Assembly (NCBI RefSeq): GCF_002118315.1
Contig: NZ_MTSZ01000009.1
Span: 1 to 64,000, forward strand
DNA length: 64,000 nucleotides
Direction: 5' to 3'
Source of the DNA: Kiloniella majae
GTDB taxonomy: Bacteria > Pseudomonadota > Alphaproteobacteria > Kiloniellales > Kiloniellaceae
Below are positions 60,537 through 64,000 of the stretch, one piece after another. The position numbers were made by a program, and so were the translations under genes. The notes beneath the pieces were generated by a model that ran no database searches, had not been told where the DNA came from, and worked only from the letters and a program-made list of their open reading frames with translations. The stretch's first letter is position 1. Every line of letters starts with the position of its first letter.

Positions 60537-61430
60537 ATGAATAATGAAGTTATCATCACCTGTCCTGTAACAGGTTCTGGCATAAAAAAAGACCGACATA
60601 CGAATGTTCCGGTGACACCAGAAGAAATTTCTGATGCTGCAATAGAAGCCGCATTGGCTGGGGCTGCTATTGCCCACTTGCATGTTAGAAATCCGGATAC
60701 GGGGCAAGCCAGTAATGACCTGGAACTTTACCAAGAAACAGTTGGTCTTCTTCGTGAGAAAATGGAGACAAAAGGCGTGGATGTTGTCATCAATATCACT
60801 GCAGGTATGGGGGGGGAGTTTGTACCCGACGCAACAAACCCAAATGTTGGCGGACCGGGAACTGATATGCTCAGTCCCGTTGATCGTCTCAAACATATTG
60901 ATGCTATTCGCCCCGAAATTTGCACCTTTGACTGCGGATCATTGAACTTTAGTGACTACGCCTATGTTTCAACGCCGGATATGCTGCGTGAAATGGCTGC
61001 AATCATTCAAAAGATGGGGGTTAAGCCCGAAATTGAAGCTTTTGAATTTGGTCATATCTGGATGGCAAAGCAGTTAATGTCAGAAGGCCTGATTGATGCA
61101 CCACCTCTGTTTCAGCTTTGTCTCGGTATCCCCTTTGCTGCGGAGGCAAATGGTGAAACCATGCTTGCGATGCGTAACATGCTTCCGGAAGGGGCAAATT
61201 GGGGTGCTTTCGGGGTTGGCCCAACCCAAATGGCGATGGCTGCACAGTCAGTCATCTTTGGTGGTCATGTTCGCGTTGGTCTGGAAGATAATCTCTATCT
61301 GGAACGGGGCGTTCTTGCTAGCAATGGGCAACTGGTGAGCAGAGCCAAGGAAATCATTGAGCGGATGGGGGCAAAAACACTTACGGCTGAAGAAGCTCGT
61401 AAGAAATTCAATGCTGTCAAACAGTCTTAA
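60537..61430 (+). CDS. beta-keto acid cleavage enzyme (3-dehydrocarnitine cleavage)
   Basis: A BKACE/DUF849 enzyme. From its place beside carnitine dehydrogenase it probably reacts 3-dehydrocarnitine with acetyl-CoA to give betainyl-CoA and acetoacetate. The 297-residue TIM-barrel protein has the metal His pair His47 and His49 (AHLHVRNPDTG), the N-terminal ITCPVTGSG, ITAGMGGEFVPDATNPNVGG, CTFDCGSLNFSDYAY, KPEIEAFEFGHIWMAKQL and HVRVGLEDNLYLERG, all typical. The ATG at 60537 has GAGGGA upstream. It is followed 43 nt later by the dehydrogenase gene. Confidence 0.9.
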   Translation: MNNEVIITCPVTGSGIKKDRHTNVPVTPEEISDAAIEAALAGAAIAHLHVRNPDTGQASNDLELYQETVGLLREKMETKGVDVVINITAGMGGEFVPDATNPNVGGPGTDMLSPVDRLKHIDAIRPEICTFDCGSLNFSDYAYVSTPDMLREMAAIIQKMGVKPEIEAFEFGHIWMAKQLMSEGLIDAPPLFQLCLGIPFAAEANGETMLAMRNMLPEGANWGAFGVGPTQMAMAAQSVIFGGHVRVGLEDNLYLERGVLASNGQLVSRAKEIIERMGAKTLTAEEARKKFNAVKQS

Positions 61431-61473
61431 ATAATAATTCTTAGATATATAAATTAGAACAGGGTGTTGGAAA

Positions 61474-62970
61474 ATGGCACGTGAAATCAGAACAGTTGCT
61501 ATCGTTGGAGCCGGTGTTATCGGGGCCGGGTGGGCTGCGCGATGTCTCCATCGGGGAATTGATGTCATTGTGACCGATGTTTCAGCCGATGCAGAACGTG
61601 GCCTGAGAGAAGTTGTGTCTAATGCTGAACCTGCTTTAAATCAGCTTAGTCTTGCCCCTCGTACGGTGAAGGGCACACTTACTTTTACGACGAACCTTGC
61701 AGAGGCTGTCTCGAAAGCTGATTTTGTTCAGGAAAATGCGCCTGAACGGGAAGATCTTAAAAGAAACCTTCTTGCTGAGATAAGTAAACACGCGGCACAT
61801 GATGTTATTATTGCATCCAGTTCTTCTGGTTTACTTCCGTCCATCATTCAGGCTGATTGTATCCATCCTGAACGTGTTCTGATCGGTCATCCTTTCAATC
61901 CTGTTTACCTCTTGCCACTGGTTGAGGTTCTTGGAGGGGAAAAAACAGAGACCCAATTCATTGAAGACGCGATGGTGTTTTATAGCTCTATCGGAATGAA
62001 GCCCCTTAAGGTTCGCAAGGAAATAGAAGGTTATATTTCAGACCGCCTTCAAGAGGCTTTATGGCGTGAAGCTTTGCACATGGTTGCTGATGGTGTTGCC
62101 ACAACGGATGAAATTGATCAGGCAGTTATATATGGACCGGGGCTGCGCTGGGCTTTTATGGGAACCTGCCTCACATTTCATCTAGCTGGCGGAGAACAGG
62201 GAATGCGCCATATGCTGGAACAGTTCGGTCCAGCACTTGAGTTGCCCTGGACAAAATTAAAAGCGCCGGAACTTACGGATCAGCTTATCGACCGAATGGT
62301 AGAGGGCACGCAAGAGCAAGCAGATGGCTATTCTATCCGTGATCTCGAACAGCTGCGAGATAATTGCCTAGTGTCTATTATGCAATCTTTGCGCAGCTTT
62401 AACTATGCCTCAGGGAAAGTGCTCAAGGAAGATGATGAGCGACAATATGAGCAAACGTCTGGCTCTACAGAGTGGACTGATGGGGATGATTTGAGCCAGC
62501 CTCTGGATCTTCACGGGGATAAAGTTCATCCCGAGTGGGTTGATTATAATAATCATATGACTGAGTCCCGGTATTTACAGGTTTTTGGCGATGCTTCAGA
62601 TGCGTTGTTTCGGTATGTCGGGGTAAATGCGGAATATCATGCCAATGGAAATTCCTATTATACGGTCGAAACTCATATCAATAATATTTTGGAAGTTGCG
62701 GTGCACGAGCCTTTGCGGGTGACAACACAATTACTTGGACTGGATGACAAGCGCCTCCATTTTTACCATCGAATGTATAACTCAAAAGATAACAGTTTGT
62801 TAGCTACAGCTGAGCAAATGGTTTTGCATGTTGATATGAAAGCCGGGAAGGCCTGCCCAGCCAAACCTGAAATACTGAATGTTTTAGGGAAAATACTGAA
62901 TGCACATAAAAAACTGCCCGCGCCCGAACGCCTTAGTCGGCAAATGATGGTGCCACCACCTAAACAATAA
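61474..62970 (+). CDS. L-carnitine dehydrogenase fused to betainyl-CoA thioesterase
   Basis: The N-terminal part (about 1-320) is a 3-hydroxyacyl-CoA dehydrogenase-like enzyme: Rossmann motif VAIVGAGVIGAGWAARCLHR, FVQENAPEREDLKR, ASSSSGLLPS and the catalytic His in IGHPFNPVYLLPLVEVLGG. It oxidises L-carnitine to 3-dehydrocarnitine with NAD. The C-terminal part (about 345-475) is a hot-dog thioesterase (HPEWVDYNNHMTESRYLQ, VETHINNILEVAVHEPLRV) that would release glycine betaine from betainyl-CoA. Such fusions are known in rhizobia as far as I recall. The 498-residue length fits two domains, compared with about 320 for dehydrogenase alone. With the BKACE enzyme this makes a full carnitine to glycine betaine path. 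Confidence 0.9.
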   Translation: MAREIRTVAIVGAGVIGAGWAARCLHRGIDVIVTDVSADAERGLREVVSNAEPALNQLSLAPRTVKGTLTFTTNLAEAVSKADFVQENAPEREDLKRNLLAEISKHAAHDVIIASSSSGLLPSIIQADCIHPERVLIGHPFNPVYLLPLVEVLGGEKTETQFIEDAMVFYSSIGMKPLKVRKEIEGYISDRLQEALWREALHMVADGVATTDEIDQAVIYGPGLRWAFMGTCLTFHLAGGEQGMRHMLEQFGPALELPWTKLKAPELTDQLIDRMVEGTQEQADGYSIRDLEQLRDNCLVSIMQSLRSFNYASGKVLKEDDERQYEQTSGSTEWTDGDDLSQPLDLHGDKVHPEWVDYNNHMTESRYLQVFGDASDALFRYVGVNAEYHANGNSYYTVETHINNILEVAVHEPLRVTTQLLGLDDKRLHFYHRMYNSKDNSLLATAEQMVLHVDMKAGKACPAKPEILNVLGKILNAHKKLPAPERLSRQMMVPPPKQ

Positions 62971-63174
62971 ACATAACTGTTGATCCGATTTTGTTAATAA
63001 AAATCTAATCGACAAATAAGTGCAGATACCGGTGTCGTCATGACACTCGGAAGTAATGACATTTAATTTACGTTGGTAATCAGGGTTGATTTTCAACGTG
63101 GAAATGCCTGCTTATGTCCTGATTTCGTTACAAAACCATAAATCAGGAACGGTTAAGGTTTAGGGAGAAGTAAT

Positions 63175-64000
63175 ATGGATTTTGGTCTTTCGCAAGAACA
63201 ACAAATGGTTGTTGATACCGTCCGGGATTTTGTTGAAAAGGAACTGTACCCCCATGAAAATACTGTCGAAGAGTTGGGGTATGTGCCGTCTGAACTGACT
63301 AGGGAAATTCGTCAGAAAGTTCTGGATTTGGGCTTTTATGCGGCAAATATCCCCGAAGAATTCGGGGGTGGTGGATTGGACTATGTCACCATGTCCCTAC
63401 TTGAGAGAGAACTAGGGCGTGCTTCTCAGGCATTGAGTGTTATTTTTGGGCGTCCTTCTAATATTCTTTGCGGCTGTAAAGGCGAACAGGTTGAAAAATA
63501 TCTTATGCCAGCTATTCGCGGAGAAAAGATAGACTGTATCGCGATGACCGAACCAGATGCGGGATCAGATGTAAGGTCAATGAAGGCATCAGCCGTCAAA
63601 GATGGGGATGACTGGATACTTAATGGCACCAAGCATTTCATAACACACGCTGATGAAGCTGATTTTGCGATCGTTTTTATTGCAACAGGGGAAGAAGAGA
63701 CGCCTAGAGGTAAGAAAAAACAGATTACCTGTTTCCTTGTTGATCGCGGTACACCGGGATTTGAAATTCGAGAAGGTTATAAATGCGTATCACATCGCGG
63801 GTACAATAATTCCATTCTTAATTTTGATAACTGCCGTATTCCTGCCTCGCAAATACTCGGGGAGGAAGGGAAAGGTTTTGACGAGGCGAACACATGGTTA
63901 GGTGCCACAAGGTTGACTGTGGCTGCGATGTCTGTCGGCCGAGCGCAGCGTTGTTTTGATTTGGCTGTTAATTGGGCTGCTGAGCGAAAACAGTTTGGGC
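63175..64000 (+). CDS. acyl-CoA dehydrogenase, cut by window end
   Basis: FAD-dependent acyl-CoA dehydrogenase; the first 275 residues are present and the frame remains open at base 64000. ATG at 63175 follows AGGGAGAAG. Motifs: MDFGLSQEQQMVVDTVRDF, IPEEFGGGGLDYVT, CIAMTEPDAGSDVRSMK (FAD/substrate signature), DWILNGTKHFITHADEAD, and IPASQILGEEGKGFDEAN, then SVGRAQRCFDLAVNWAAERKQFG. The catalytic Glu lies beyond the window. It is the third gene in line after BKACE and carnitine dehydrogenase, with a 204-nt gap, and may process an acyl group tied to acyl-carnitine use. Substrate unknown. Confidence 0.9.
   Translation, partial: MDFGLSQEQQMVVDTVRDFVEKELYPHENTVEELGYVPSELTREIRQKVLDLGFYAANIPEEFGGGGLDYVTMSLLERELGRASQALSVIFGRPSNILCGCKGEQVEKYLMPAIRGEKIDCIAMTEPDAGSDVRSMKASAVKDGDDWILNGTKHFITHADEADFAIVFIATGEEETPRGKKKQITCFLVDRGTPGFEIREGYKCVSHRGYNNSILNFDNCRIPASQILGEEGKGFDEANTWLGATRLTVAAMSVGRAQRCFDLAVNWAAERKQFG

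Overview
The window reads as a chromosomal segment of a marine Alphaproteobacterium with moderate-to-low GC. The evidence is gene content: FrcBCAK-type fructose uptake, MtkAB/Mcl, a full C-P lyase operon, and a carnitine dehydrogenase-thioesterase fusion with a BKACE enzyme are all typical of that class. The exact genus cannot be read from the sequence. No rRNA, tRNA or CRISPR array was seen. One IS5-type element lies at the left edge, and the right edge cuts an acyl-CoA dehydrogenase gene.

Region 1 (1-9.9 kb): an IS5-family transposase, a GntR/FCD regulator, a hybrid histidine kinase + OmpR-type regulator + lipoprotein operon, and a set of small exported or membrane proteins. Region 2 (7.4-16.9 kb) is the most original part. 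An operon encodes an outer-membrane barrel candidate, a secreted protein, an ECF sigma factor, its membrane anti-sigma factor and a secreted subtilisin-like protease. Four surrounding promoters share the pattern TTTGAACC-N15-NCG(A/T)C with identical spacing. They precede a 77-aa protein, a glyoxalase-fold protein and two secreted proteins of unknown function, so this looks like a self-contained ECF regulon. A second repeated signal, a tandem TTGATACAA with a 9-bp period, precedes the kinase operon, a DUF3592 operon and the barrel/sigma operon, always in the direction of the downstream gene.

Region 3 (17-23.6 kb): one 2223-residue type I-secreted adhesin with two vWA domains, RTX repeats and a LapG-like TAAG site near its N-terminus. 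Region 4 (24-31 kb): malate-CoA ligase (mtkAB) divergent from a LuxR-type regulator and malyl-CoA lyase, then an MFS transporter and threonine aldolase. Region 5 (31-42.7 kb): complete phosphonate system: phnCDE, an acetyltransferase-like protein and a 2H-phosphoesterase on the + strand, phnGHIJKLMN on the - strand, and phnF divergent from phnG. A shared box links both operons to PhnF. No phnP is present in the window.

Region 6 (42.7-50.4 kb): fructose/mannose utilisation: frcBCAK transporter, ROK regulator, D-lyxose/D-mannose isomerase, fructokinase and aldose epimerase, with a perfect 14-bp inverted repeat between regulator and transporter. Region 7 (50.7-54 kb): tungstate transporter tupBCA and a DUF411/Cys-rich exported pair. 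Region 8 (54-57 kb): a 991-residue protein that appears to fuse a SerC-like aminotransferase to a SerA-like dehydrogenase. Region 9 (57.5-64 kb): fumarylacetoacetase with a glyoxalase-fold partner, then a carnitine catabolism cluster (CdhR-like regulator, BKACE, carnitine dehydrogenase-thioesterase, acyl-CoA dehydrogenase).
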